A stretch of 32,694 bases of DNA from Deltaproteobacteria bacterium (GTDB lineage Bacteria > Desulfobacterota > QYQD01): assembly GCA_007280345.1 (NCBI GenBank), contig QYQD01000149.1:1-32694 (forward strand), read 5' to 3'. The notes under the pieces are model-generated. The model was given only the letters and a program-made list of their open reading frames with translations, made no database searches and was not told where the DNA came from. A program made the position numbers and the translations under genes. Of this stretch, positions 1 through 9,486 are shown in pieces (within the stretch, counting starts at the first letter, position 1; each line of letters begins with the position of its first letter).

Positions 1-35
1 AAGAGCTAAGAGCTAAGAGCTAAGAGCTAAGAGCC
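1..35. repeat. Heptanucleotide tandem repeat (aagagct x5, last unit aagagcc)
   Basis: Sequence reads aagagct aagagct aagagct aagagct aagagcc; truncated by the window edge. Confidence 0.9.
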
Positions 36-40
36 ATCAG

Positions 41-454
41 CTATGCGCCTTTTATTTTGGCGTCGTAGATGGCGTCCAGTATTCCATTTATAAAAGAACC
101 GGAGTCTTCGGTCCCAAATTTTTTACCCAGATCTACTGCCTCGTTGATAGTTACCTTAGGAGGGATGTCATCACAATATAAAAGTTCAAAAGCAGCCAGC
201 CGCAAGATATTCCGATCCACCCGCGACATTCGATCCAGCCGCCAGTGCTCAGAATGCCTATTAACTAAAGTATCTATTTGTCCCCGATGGGTCTCGACAC
301 CTTTGACCAGCCGTAAGCAGAAATCATGTGCCTGCTCCGGAATATTAAATGATGAGCAAAAGGCGGACATCGCCTTTTCCGCCCCCAATCCGGTCAGGTC
401 CATTTCGTACAATATTTGAAGAGCGCTTTCTCGTGCCTTCCGGCGAATGCCCAT
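41..454 (-). CDS. nusB: Transcription antitermination factor NusB
   Basis: 137 aa; MGIRRKARESALQILYEMD, RLDRMSRVDRNILRLAAFELLY and DIPPKVTINEAVDLGKKFGTEDSGSFINGILD are characteristic of NusB. Confidence 0.95.
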   Translation of the reverse strand: MGIRRKARESALQILYEMDLTGLGAEKAMSAFCSSFNIPEQAHDFCLRLVKGVETHRGQIDTLVNRHSEHWRLDRMSRVDRNILRLAAFELLYCDDIPPKVTINEAVDLGKKFGTEDSGSFINGILDAIYDAKIKGA

Positions 455-531
455 ACGATAAGTCTTTCAAAGAGGTTTGGGGAGTTGTTTATTCCACCGC
501 TAAGACGCCCCGATACGGTCGGTTCCTATCT

Positions 532-550
532 GACAGGCGAGACGCCTGTC
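532..550. repeat. Perfect inverted repeat gacaggcg-aga-cgcctgtc (copy 1 of a related pair)
   Basis: 8-bp perfect arms with 3-nt loop in the ribH-nusB intergenic region. Confidence 0.85.
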
Positions 551-587
551 CTACTGGTTACTGGTTACAAAATCACTATTCATGGTA

Positions 588-608
588 GGACAGCCGTCTC
601 GGCTGTCC
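588..608. repeat. Perfect inverted repeat ggacagccg-tct-cggctgtcc (copy 2, inverted relative to copy 1)
   Basis: 9-bp perfect arms with 3-nt loop; the reverse complement of copy 1 (gtaggacaggcgtctcgcctgtc) aligns to gtaggacagccgtctcggctgtcc. Confidence 0.85.
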
Positions 609-623
609 TGTGTCCGATTTTCA

Positions 624-1160
624 TCATCCTTTGTGAGCCAAAGGCTCATGGACGTTTCTTTTTTGCTGTTTCAGGTCTTCCTTTGCGTCTTTGCGGTGAA
701 TAATCTTAATAAGATGCGCCATTTCAATAGCGGCCAGGGCTGCGTCCCATCCCTTGTTGCCTGCTTTAGTTCCGGCACGTTCAATGGCCTGCTCAATGGT
801 GTCCGTGGTAAGAATACCAAAAGTCAGGGGGACACCGGTCTCCAGAGATACCTGGGCGATTCCTTTGGAGACTTCGGCACAGACATATTCAAAATGTGGC
901 GTTGCCCCTCTAATGACTGCACCCAGGCAGATTACAACATCATATTTACCGGTGGTAGCCGCTTTTTTGGCCACCAGCGGAATCTCAAAGGCCCCAGGAA
1001 CCTTGTATATATCAATATCCTTTTCGCTCGCGCCGTGGCGCAACAAGGCATCCATAGCCCCGCCCATAAGGCGTTCACCGATAAAGTCATTAAATCGACT
1101 GATGATAATGGCTATCTTGAGCCCTTCGGCCCGTATCTTGCCTTCGAATACTCTGGCCAT
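624..1160 (-). CDS. ribH: 6,7-dimethyl-8-ribityllumazine synthase with repeat-derived C-terminal extension
   Basis: 178 aa; [93 protein letters not shown]. Confidence 0.95.
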   Translation of the reverse strand: MARVFEGKIRAEGLKIAIIISRFNDFIGERLMGGAMDALLRHGASEKDIDIYKVPGAFEIPLVAKKAATTGKYDVVICLGAVIRGATPHFEYVCAEVSKGIAQVSLETGVPLTFGILTTDTIEQAIERAGTKAGNKGWDAALAAIEMAHLIKIIHRKDAKEDLKQQKRNVHEPLAHKG

Positions 1161-1249
1161 GTTTCTTCCCTCTTTTTTGAAATTTATTGAATTTTCTCAA
1201 CCAATCTCACTGCCGATCGCTGACGGCTAACCGCTGAACGCTTAACATT

Positions 1250-2455
1250 TTAATCGATATTCAATATATGCCCCATCTTTTTCTCTTTGGTCTTGAGGTA
1301 ACGAATATTCTCTTTACCAGGAGGGACTTCGATGGGCACCCTTTCTGTAACCTTAAGGTTATATCCCTCCAGGCCAATAATCTTTTTGGGATTATTGGTC
1401 AGAAGCCTCATCTTGCGAACGCCAAGATCGTGCAGTATCTGTGCGCCTATGCCGTAGTCCCTGAGGTCGGCTTTAAAGCCCAGCTCTAAATTAGCCTCTA
1501 CCGTATCCCTTCCCTGATCCTGCAAGGCATACGCCTTGATCTTATTGACAAGGCCTATACCACGACCCTCCTGGGCCATGTAAAGTATAACCCCCTTCCC
1601 TTCCCGCTCCACCATTTTCATGGCGGCCTGCAATTGCTTGCCGCAATCGCAACGCAGGGATCCTAATACGTCTCCAGTAAGACATTCGGAATGGACGCGC
1701 ACCAGAACTTCATCTTCAGGGGTAATCTCGCCTTTAACCAGGGCCAGATGCTCACTATCGTCTATGTCATTAGTGTAGGCTATGGCCGTAAATTCCCCGC
1801 CGTAGAGGGTAGGAAGAACCGTCGTTGCTGCCCGATGCACAAAGCTCTCGTTTCTGAGCCGGTATTCTATTATATCACGGACAGTAACGATCTTAAGGTT
1901 ATGTTCTGCCGCGAATATCTCCAGATCAGGGAGACGGGCCATGGTGCCGTCATCTTTCATGATCTCGCAGATGACGCCGGCCGGTTTTAATCCGGCCAAT
2001 CTGGCCAGATCAACCGAGCCTTCAGTCTGACCGGTGCGCACCAAGACACCGCCTTTGCGTGCCCTTAATGGGAAGATATGCCCGGGCATGACCAGATCAT
2101 CAGGACCGGCGTCGTCGGCAATGGCGGTAAGTATGGTTGTGGCGCGGTCTGCCGCAGAGATTCCGGTGGTTACCCCCTGTTTTGCTTCTATGGATACAGT
2201 GAAGGCGGTTCGAAAAGGGGATGTGTTATGGCCGATCATCATAGGAATTTGCAACTGTTCGATCTTTTCTTGAGTAAGAGAAAGGCAGATCAGACCCCGG
2301 CCATAACGGGCCATGAAATTAATGGCCTCTGCTGAAATCTTTTCTGCCGCCAAGGTCAGATCACCCTCGTTTTCCCTGTCCTCATCATCAACCAGGATGA
2401 CCATCTTTCCGGCCCTAATATCTTCCAGAGCCTCTTCAATGGTACTTATGGGCAT
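1250..2455 (-). CDS. ribBA: Bifunctional 3,4-dihydroxy-2-butanone-4-phosphate synthase / GTP cyclohydrolase II
   Basis: 401 aa; DHBPS motifs [12 protein letters not shown] and [36 protein letters not shown] motifs [24 protein letters not shown] and [22 protein letters not shown]. Confidence 0.97.
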   Translation of the reverse strand: MPISTIEEALEDIRAGKMVILVDDEDRENEGDLTLAAEKISAEAINFMARYGRGLICLSLTQEKIEQLQIPMMIGHNTSPFRTAFTVSIEAKQGVTTGISAADRATTILTAIADDAGPDDLVMPGHIFPLRARKGGVLVRTGQTEGSVDLARLAGLKPAGVICEIMKDDGTMARLPDLEIFAAEHNLKIVTVRDIIEYRLRNESFVHRAATTVLPTLYGGEFTAIAYTNDIDDSEHLALVKGEITPEDEVLVRVHSECLTGDVLGSLRCDCGKQLQAAMKMVEREGKGVILYMAQEGRGIGLVNKIKAYALQDQGRDTVEANLELGFKADLRDYGIGAQILHDLGVRKMRLLTNNPKKIIGLEGYNLKVTERVPIEVPPGKENIRYLKTKEKKMGHILNID

Positions 2456-2476
2456 CTTATTATCTCCTTAGCTTGC

Positions 2477-3139
2477 TTAAACAATCCCATGTTGGGCCAG
2501 AAACTCCCGGCTGATCTTGCCCTTCTCTACATCTTTGGCCTTATCGTTCCGGCCCCTTAAGAGCAATTTTTCCACATACTTACCAATAATATCAAATTCG
2601 ATATTAACAACATCGCCCGTTTTGCGCCGGCCTATGGTGGTGTGCCGGCCAGTAAAGGGGATGATAGATACAGAGAACGAAGAATTATGACAATCGTTTA
2701 CTGTAAGGCTGATACCATCTACGGCAACGGAGCCCTTTTCTATCACGTATCCGGCGAATCCCTTCGGAATCTGGATAGAAAACAAGGTAAAAGCGGCCTG
2801 CTCCTGCCGGCTCAAAATAACACCTGTCGCATCTATATGTCCGGTCACAATATGACCGCCTAAGCGATCTATGGGCCTTAATGCCCTTTCCAGGTTTACC
2901 TTATCGCCTATATTGATGCGGCCCATGGTGGTCCGGCGGATGCTCTCCGGCGAGACATCTACGGTAAATACCGGACCGGATAAATCTGTTACGGTCAGGC
3001 AGGTACCGTTCACACTAATACTTTCTCCCGGCATCAGGTCGGACCACTTTGTATCGGCCTCAATCGTAAGTCTCAACCCCTCGCCGGAAGCGGCCTTTTT
3101 TCTTACGGTACCCAGGGTCTCTACGATTCCGGTGAACAT
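2477..3139 (-). CDS. ribE: Riboflavin synthase alpha subunit
   Basis: 220 aa; MFTGIVETLGTV, duplicated lumazine-binding repeats, GGHIVTGHIDATG. Confidence 0.96.
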   Translation of the reverse strand: MFTGIVETLGTVRKKAASGEGLRLTIEADTKWSDLMPGESISVNGTCLTVTDLSGPVFTVDVSPESIRRTTMGRINIGDKVNLERALRPIDRLGGHIVTGHIDATGVILSRQEQAAFTLFSIQIPKGFAGYVIEKGSVAVDGISLTVNDCHNSSFSVSIIPFTGRHTTIGRRKTGDVVNIEFDIIGKYVEKLLLRGRNDKAKDVEKGKISREFLAQHGIV

Positions 3140-3188
3140 TTCCTCAACCCTATAACTTTACTCTCAATTATCCGGCCTACGGTCAGCC

Positions 3189-4292
3189 TCAGGCCGGATA
3201 GGCCTCAACTAAAATATCTTCTCCAATCTTTCTTATCTTCATATCTCTGAGCCGGAGGGCGCCTGCTATACGATTTATCCCTTCTCCGCCCACCATGTCC
3301 ACGGCCTTTGTGCCTCCGATAATAATCGGCGCATAAAAGAGATAAAATTTATCCACCAGCCTGGACTGTATAGCTGAACCAAAGACGGTTCCCCCGCCTT
3401 CAATAAGTACGCTTAATATACCCCTCCTGCCTAATTTACTCAACAACTCTGTAAGGTCCAGGCCGCCTTGGTTAACAGAAACCGTGATCACCTCGACGCC
3501 CTTTGTTATGAGGCGTTTTTTTTTACTCTCCGGGGCAGCAGAGGACGTAGCCACCACAGTCGGTGCAGATGAGTCTAAGTTAAAAATCCTGGCAGTGAGA
3601 GGAACTTTTAGCCCGGAGTCCAGTATTACCCGCAGCGGATCCCTGCCTCTTTTTTGTCCGAGCCGTGTAGTCAACATGGGATCGTCTTTTATAACTGTTC
3701 CGGCGCCTACCAGGATGGCATCAACCTCATTTCTCATGCGGTGTACAAAACGGCGTGCCTTTTCACCTGTAATCCATCTGGCATCCCCGCTTCGGGTAGC
3801 AATCTTGCCGTCCATACTGGCCGCCGCCTTCATGATAACAAAGGGCCTTTTCCCCTTGACATACTTAATAAAGATCTCATTTAGGCGAAGGCACTCTTTT
3901 TCTAAGATGCCGTATTCTACTTTCACCCCATGCGATTGCAGAAATTCGACCCCACCTCCCCCTACATCGGGATTGGGATCACGCATGCCAACGACCACCC
4001 GGCGTATCCCTGCCGTCAGGATCGCCTGCGTACAGGGAGGCGTCCGGCCATGGTGATTGCACGGCTCAAGATTTACATATAGGGCGCTGCCCTGCGTCCG
4101 TTTGCCCGCGGCAGTAATGGCGTTGATTTCCGCATGGGGTTCTCCGGCCTTTTTGTGGTATCCCTGCCCGACTATTCTATTATTCTTGACAATAACCGCT
4201 CCGACTAAGGGGTTAGGCGAGGTGCGCCCCCGCCCCTTTGAGGCAAGGTTTAACGCGATCCGCATATATTTTTCATCAGCGTTTTCTGCCAA
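3189..4292 (-). CDS. ribD: Bifunctional diaminohydroxyphosphoribosylaminopyrimidine deaminase / 5-amino-6-(5-phosphoribosylamino)uracil reductase
   Basis: 367 aa; GEPHAEINAI and LEPCNHHGRTPPCTQAI zinc deaminase motifs; reductase domain KAAASMDGKIATRSGDARWITG. Confidence 0.97.
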   Translation of the reverse strand: MAENADEKYMRIALNLASKGRGRTSPNPLVGAVIVKNNRIVGQGYHKKAGEPHAEINAITAAGKRTQGSALYVNLEPCNHHGRTPPCTQAILTAGIRRVVVGMRDPNPDVGGGGVEFLQSHGVKVEYGILEKECLRLNEIFIKYVKGKRPFVIMKAAASMDGKIATRSGDARWITGEKARRFVHRMRNEVDAILVGAGTVIKDDPMLTTRLGQKRGRDPLRVILDSGLKVPLTARIFNLDSSAPTVVATSSAAPESKKKRLITKGVEVITVSVNQGGLDLTELLSKLGRRGILSVLIEGGGTVFGSAIQSRLVDKFYLFYAPIIIGGTKAVDMVGGEGINRIAGALRLRDMKIRKIGEDILVEAYPA

Positions 4293-4766
4293 CTATTTTT
4301 CCTCTTTTTCCTTGCGATTGGCCAGCAAACCCTTTAGTTCGATCATGAACTCGTCCAGGTCCTTAAATTGCTTGTACACCGAGGCAAATCGAACGTAAGC
4401 CACTTCATCCCATTCGCGCAATTTGGCCATGACTTTTTCTCCAATAACCGAGCACGTGATCTCCTTCTCCCCCATTTCTTGTAAGGTTTTTTCCAGGCCA
4501 TCCACAAATTCCTCGATTAGATTAATGCTAATCGGCCTTTTCTCACAGGCTTTTTTCAGCCCTTCGACAACCTTCTTACGATTAAAGGGCTCCCGGCGTC
4601 CGTCTTTTTTTATTACAAGGGGCATAAATTCCTCAACCCGCTCATAGGTTGTAAACCGGCTCTGACAGCGAAAACACTCCCTGCGGCGCCTGATAATCAG
4701 ATTATCTTTGCTGACCCGGGAGTCGATTACCTTGTCTTCCACGTGTCCACAAAAGGGGCATTTCAT
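4293..4766 (-). CDS. nrdR: Transcriptional repressor NrdR
   Basis: 157 aa; [45 protein letters not shown] zinc ribbon plus ATP-cone. Confidence 0.97.
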   Translation of the reverse strand: MKCPFCGHVEDKVIDSRVSKDNLIIRRRRECFRCQSRFTTYERVEEFMPLVIKKDGRREPFNRKKVVEGLKKACEKRPISINLIEEFVDGLEKTLQEMGEKEITCSVIGEKVMAKLREWDEVAYVRFASVYKQFKDLDEFMIELKGLLANRKEKEEK

Positions 4767-4790
4767 TTTGGAAAGGCCTCCGTGTTTATG

Positions 4791-5231
4791 TTAGATTTGA
4801 ATCAAGTTAATACCGGCCTCTGCCAGCATATCTCGAGAAAGAGTATCCGCATAACCTTCACGGTAAAAAATACTTATGACGCCGGCGTTGATTAACATTT
4901 TGGTGCAGATAACGCAGGGGAGATTCGTACAAAAGATGGTGGAATCAGCGATGGATATGCCGTGATATGCGGCCTGGATAATCACATTCTGTTCAGCATG
5001 CAGTCCGCGGCAGAGTTCGTGCCGTTCACCAGAGGGGATGCCTTCTTTTTCGCGCAAACAACCTATATCCAGGCAATGTTTAAGACCGGAAGGGGCTCCG
5101 TTGTAACCCGTAGCCAGGATGCGTTTGTCTTTAACCAGGACTGCCCCTACCTTGCGCCGCAGGCAGGTGGATCGTTCGGCCACAAGATAGGTAATGTTCA
5201 TAAAGTATTCTTCCCATGACGGCCTGCTCAT
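4791..5231 (-). CDS. dCMP deaminase (ComEB-like cytidine/deoxycytidylate deaminase)
   Basis: Track ORF starts at 5267, but internal Met ([23 protein letters not shown]) at 5231 directly follows the glyA stop (5234) and fits better; motifs [13 protein letters not shown] and [17 protein letters not shown]. Confidence 0.92.
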   Translation of the reverse strand: MSRPSWEEYFMNITYLVAERSTCLRRKVGAVLVKDKRILATGYNGAPSGLKHCLDIGCLREKEGIPSGERHELCRGLHAEQNVIIQAAYHGISIADSTIFCTNLPCVICTKMLINAGVISIFYREGYADTLSRDMLAEAGINLIQI

Positions 5232-5233
5232 CT

Positions 5234-6505
5234 TCAGCCCTTTTTCTGTCCGCCGTATACGGACCACAGACCCGGATATAATGGAAACCGCTCACAAAGG
5301 CTGCGCACTTCCTGCCGTACCTCCCGGCGCACCTTCTCACCATCCAGATTACTTAGGACACGCGTCATAAGACGACCTATAGTAGTCATCTCTTCTTCTC
5401 TCATGCCGCGGCTGGTTACAGCCGGCGTCCCAATGCGTATGCCGCTGGTTATCTGCGGCCCTTTTGTATCGAAAGGTATGGCATTTTTATTCACCGTAAT
5501 ACCGGCTTCATCCAGGGCTATTTCTGCGTCTTTACCGGTTATTCCCCGGACAGTCAGGTCAACCAGCATAAGGTGGTTGTCTGTACCTCCGGAGACTAAA
5601 CGATAACCATCCTGCTGAAGAACCGTAGCCAGGGTCCGGGCATTTTTCACAATCTGTTCCTGATAGGATCTAAAGGAAGGACTTAACGCCTCCTTGAAGG
5701 CCACCGCCTTGGCTGCAATAGTGTGCATAAGCGGCCCGCCCTGGATACCCGGAAATATCTGGCTGTTGAGTTTTTTCCCATATTTTCCACTGGCCAGAAT
5801 AAGACCTCCACGCGGCCCCCGCAGTGTCTTATGGGTAGTCGAGGTGACAAAATCGGCATAGGGTACCGGTGAAGGATGCACTCCGGCCGCGACCAAGCCG
5901 GCGATATGGGCCATATCTACCATCAGATAGGCCCCAATTTTATCCGCAATGGAGCGAAAGGCAGCAAAATCAATTATCCTCGGATAGGCGCTGGCCCCGG
6001 CAATAATCATTTTGGGTTTGTATTGAAGGGCCAGTTTTCCTACCTCTTCATAATCTATGGTCTCGGTTCCCCTGCTTACCCCATATGAGACTATGTTATA
6101 AAATCGGCCGGAAAAATTCACCGGGCTGCCATGGGATAAATGGCCGCCATGCGCCAGATTCATACCTAATACTGTATCGCCGGGCTCAAGAAACCCGAAA
6201 TAGACAGCCATGTTGGCCTGAGTACCGGAGTGGGCCTGGACATTAGCGTATTCGGCGCCAAATATCTCTTTGGCCCGCTCTATGGCCAGATTCTCGGCCA
6301 TATCTACGTACTCGCAACCGCCGTAGTACCGCCGGCCCGGATAACCCTCGGCATACTTGTTCGTTAAAATACTCCCTTGTGCCTCCAGGACGGCTTCACT
6401 GACAAAATTCTCTGAGGCCACCATCTCCAGCTTGTGGGTCTGCCTCTCAAGTTCAAGTTGGAGGACGTTGAATATCTCAGGATCGGTATTTTGCAAAGAC
6501 GACAT
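5234..6505 (-). CDS. glyA: Serine hydroxymethyltransferase
   Basis: 423 aa; [64 protein letters not shown] (PLP lysine region). Confidence 0.98.
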   Translation of the reverse strand: MSSLQNTDPEIFNVLQLELERQTHKLEMVASENFVSEAVLEAQGSILTNKYAEGYPGRRYYGGCEYVDMAENLAIERAKEIFGAEYANVQAHSGTQANMAVYFGFLEPGDTVLGMNLAHGGHLSHGSPVNFSGRFYNIVSYGVSRGTETIDYEEVGKLALQYKPKMIIAGASAYPRIIDFAAFRSIADKIGAYLMVDMAHIAGLVAAGVHPSPVPYADFVTSTTHKTLRGPRGGLILASGKYGKKLNSQIFPGIQGGPLMHTIAAKAVAFKEALSPSFRSYQEQIVKNARTLATVLQQDGYRLVSGGTDNHLMLVDLTVRGITGKDAEIALDEAGITVNKNAIPFDTKGPQITSGIRIGTPAVTSRGMREEEMTTIGRLMTRVLSNLDGEKVRREVRQEVRSLCERFPLYPGLWSVYGGQKKG

Positions 6506-6660
6506 GCTCTTTATAACCCCTAACCATCGTCCGCTGTAAGCGGAGAATCAAAATTTCACTAGTCATTGGTTATTAGTATTGGTTATTAGCTATCCGATTA
6601 ACGATTAACAAATAACCTTTGGGCTTTCAGCTTTCGGCTATGAGCTTTGCGCTTTCAGCC

Positions 6661-7116
6661 TTAAGCCTTGAGCTTCTCTTTCCCGGCCAGCTCATCGATT
6701 AAATCGATGCGTCTTTTATGCCGGCCACCCTCAAACTCCGTTTCAAACCATGTCTTAACGATCTCCAGGGCCAGCCCCGGCCCAATAACCCTGGCCCCCA
6801 GGACCAATATGTTGGCATCATTATGCTGCCGGCTCAGGCGTGCCGTGTAAATGTCATGGCACAGGGCGGCCCGAACCCCGGGCAGGCGATTGGCTACAAT
6901 AGACATGCCTATTCCGCTGCCGCAGATTAAAATCCCGCGTTGGCATTCGCCGCTGGAGACCAGTTTAGCAACTTTCATCCCATAAACAGGATAGTCAACT
7001 GAGTCTTCGCTATCGGCGCCTACATCACGGCACAAAATGCCCTTTGATGCCAGATATTGCCTTATAGGCTCTTTCAAGGCATAGCCGCCATGGTCACAAC
7101 CCAGCGCCACTTCCAT
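6661..7116 (-). CDS. rpiB: Ribose-5-phosphate isomerase B
   Basis: Internal start [18 protein letters not shown] (7116) abuts the fabF stop; [46 protein letters not shown]. Confidence 0.94.
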   Translation of the reverse strand: MEVALGCDHGGYALKEPIRQYLASKGILCRDVGADSEDSVDYPVYGMKVAKLVSSGECQRGILICGSGIGMSIVANRLPGVRAALCHDIYTARLSRQHNDANILVLGARVIGPGLALEIVKTWFETEFEGGRHKRRIDLIDELAGKEKLKA

Positions 7117-7117
7117 T

Positions 7118-8359
7118 TCATTCCTCGAATTTTTTAAAGATGATAACGGCGTTTGTGCCTCCGAACCCAAAGGAATTAGACATGGCTGTCTTGACTTCTA
7201 CCTTGCGCGCCTGGTTGGGCACGTAGTCCAGGTCGCACTCCGGATCCGGCGTTACATAGTTTATAGTCGGGGGCACCACACCATCTACAATAGACAAGAT
7301 ACAGAAAACAGCCTCAACGCCACCTGCCCCGCCCAAAAGATGGCCGGTCATAGACTTGGTCGAACTGACCGGGACACTTTGGCTTCGTTCTTTAAACACG
7401 CTCTTTATAGCTAAAGTTTCCATGAAATCGTTAAGGGAGGTCGATGTGCCATGGGCGTTGATATAATCAATGTCCTGGTGAGAAAGGCCGGCATCATCCA
7501 GGGCGAGTTGCATACATCTGGCTGCGCCTTCCCCGTCCGGCGCAGGTGCGGTCATGTGGTAGGCATCGCTATTTAAGCCATATCCAACGATCTCCGCATA
7601 TATTTTTGCCCCGCGATTTAAGGCAGTATCGAGGTCTTCTAAGATAATGATACCGCTGCCTTCGCCGATAATAAATCCGTCCCGGTCTTTTTCAAAAGGC
7701 CTGGAGGCTGCGGCAGGGTCATCATTTCGGGCGGAGAGGGCCTTCATAGAACTAAAACCAGCCACCGTAAGCGGGGTAATTACCGACTCCACACCCCCGC
7801 AGATCATAACATCTGCCGCACCGCCCTGAACTATCCTGAACGCCTCGCCTATAGCGTGCGAGCCGGCCGCGCAGGCCGTAGTCACAGAGATATTGGGCCC
7901 TTTGGCGCCATAGAGTATTGATATATGGCCACAGGCCATATTAGGGATAACCATGGGAATGAAAAACGGTGTGACTCGCCGTGGGCCTTCACTTGAAAGG
8001 ACGCCGTGATATTCTTCGATTGTCCCTAATCCGCCGAGGCCGCTACCGGTGAGCACCCCCACGCGGGTTGCATTCCCCTCACTGATGACCAGATTGGCAT
8101 CTTCAATGGCCATCCTGGCCGCAGCAATGCCATATTGGATGAACAAATCCATGCGCCTGATCAGCTTCTTGGGTATAAAGTCTTCAGGATTAAAGCCCTT
8201 GACTTCCGCAGCGATCTTTGTAGAAAAATCCCTGGTATCAAAGCGTGTGATCTCTCCTACTCCGGATTTTCCTGCCAATACCGCCGGCCAGGATTCTTTT
8301 ACCCCGATACCAAGGGGAGTAATCAACCCCAAACCAGTAACCACCACTCTTCGCTTCAA
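7118..8359 (-). CDS. fabF: Beta-ketoacyl-ACP synthase II
   Basis: 413 aa; [30 protein letters not shown] catalytic Cys region, [27 protein letters not shown]. Confidence 0.97.
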   Translation of the reverse strand: MKRRVVVTGLGLITPLGIGVKESWPAVLAGKSGVGEITRFDTRDFSTKIAAEVKGFNPEDFIPKKLIRRMDLFIQYGIAAARMAIEDANLVISEGNATRVGVLTGSGLGGLGTIEEYHGVLSSEGPRRVTPFFIPMVIPNMACGHISILYGAKGPNISVTTACAAGSHAIGEAFRIVQGGAADVMICGGVESVITPLTVAGFSSMKALSARNDDPAAASRPFEKDRDGFIIGEGSGIIILEDLDTALNRGAKIYAEIVGYGLNSDAYHMTAPAPDGEGAARCMQLALDDAGLSHQDIDYINAHGTSTSLNDFMETLAIKSVFKERSQSVPVSSTKSMTGHLLGGAGGVEAVFCILSIVDGVVPPTINYVTPDPECDLDYVPNQARKVEVKTAMSNSFGFGGTNAVIIFKKFEE

Positions 8360-8460
8360 GACACCACTCCACCTGTAAGTATTCAGCCCCAGGCCACCAG
8401 CGTGGTCAACCAGAACAAAGAAATCAAAAAAAGACGCTGATTACCGGGCCGTTTAATTTA

Positions 8461-8694
8461 TTATTTCTGTTGTGCCTGGATATAACTGATGGCATCCTGG
8501 ACAGTCTTCATCTTCTCCGCATCTTCGTCCGCGATGTCGACGCTAAATTTCTCCTCCATAGCCATTACCAGCTCTACCAGGTCTAATGAATCGGCACCGA
8601 GATCGTCAATAAAAGAGGCCTGAGGTGTAACCTCCTCTTTAGCTACGCTCAACTGATTAGCAATAATCTCCATTACCTGATCCTGCACAGACAT
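8461..8694 (-). CDS. acpP: Acyl carrier protein
   Basis: 77 aa; [23 protein letters not shown] phosphopantetheine site. Confidence 0.97.
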   Translation of the reverse strand: MSVQDQVMEIIANQLSVAKEEVTPQASFIDDLGADSLDLVELVMAMEEKFSVDIADEDAEKMKTVQDAISYIQAQQK

Positions 8695-8739
8695 ATTTTT
8701 TTCTCCTCCCTGTATTTTCGAATATTAATAAGGATAAAT

Positions 8740-9486
8740 TCATCCCATAAACATGCCGCCATTCACATGTATGACCTGTCCGGTTATATAATTGGCCTTA
8801 TCTGAGGCCAGAAATTCCACTACATCAGCTATATCTTCGGGTGTGCCCAGCCTGCCCAAAGGTATCTGGAGGGATAAAGACTTTTTTATCTCCTCGGGGA
8901 TAGCCGCGGTCATATCACTTTCAATATAACCCGGGGCTATGGCATTTACACAGATACCGCGCGGGGCCAGTTCTCTGGCTACGGAGCGGGTGAGCCCCAT
9001 CAACCCGGCCTTAGAAGCGGCATAATTGGCCTGGCCGGCATTGCCCACGGCCCCTATCACGGAAGAGATATTAATTATACGGCCGGTCCGTTGTTTCATC
9101 ATGGCCCTGGCCACAGCACGGATACAATTAAAGGCGCCTTTCAGGTTGATGTCCAGGACACGGTCCCAGTCTTCTTCCTTCATGCGTACCAGCAAACCAT
9201 CGCAGGTAACACCGGCATTATTTACCAGTATATCTATACGTCCCAATTCCTCGAGCGCCTGGCCGAAGAAATCCTGCACCGCTTGATAAGAAGAGACATT
9301 AAAGCAATGGATGCCGGCTGTGCCGCCACCCTTTTCGATGGCCTCTTTAACCTCGATGGCCGCCTTTTCATTGGCCGTATAATTTACGAGCACTCTTGCG
9401 CCGAGGCCTCCCAGACGCAGGGCTATGGCCCGGCCAATACCCCTTGATCCACCCGTGACTATCGCCACCTTCCCCTGGAAGCTCAT
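8740..9486 (-). CDS. fabG: 3-oxoacyl-ACP reductase
   Basis: 248 aa SDR; VTGGSRGIGRAIALRL, NNAGVTCDGLLVRMKEEDWD, YAASKAGLMGLTRSVAREL; ATGA overlap with the upstream etfA stop. Confidence 0.96.
   Translation of the reverse strand: MSFQGKVAIVTGGSRGIGRAIALRLGGLGARVLVNYTANEKAAIEVKEAIEKGGGTAGIHCFNVSSYQAVQDFFGQALEELGRIDILVNNAGVTCDGLLVRMKEEDWDRVLDINLKGAFNCIRAVARAMMKQRTGRIINISSVIGAVGNAGQANYAASKAGLMGLTRSVARELAPRGICVNAIAPGYIESDMTAAIPEEIKKSLSLQIPLGRLGTPEDIADVVEFLASDKANYITGQVIHVNGGMFMG

Noticed and set aside
69-419. Plus-strand ORFs antisense to nusB, ribH, ribBA, ribD, fabG, etfA, plsX, gltX, etc.
   Set aside because: They lie opposite strongly conserved genes, lack recognisable motifs and look like frame shadows.
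349-703. Plus-strand ORFs 349..588 and 416..703
   Set aside because: They run through the hairpin repeat region and antisense nusB/ribH DNA; no protein-like conservation signals.
2456-5267. FMN riboswitch upstream of the riboflavin genes
   Set aside because: ribD starts immediately after the nrdR stop, with no space for an RFN element, and no RFN-like conserved sequence was seen in the gaps.
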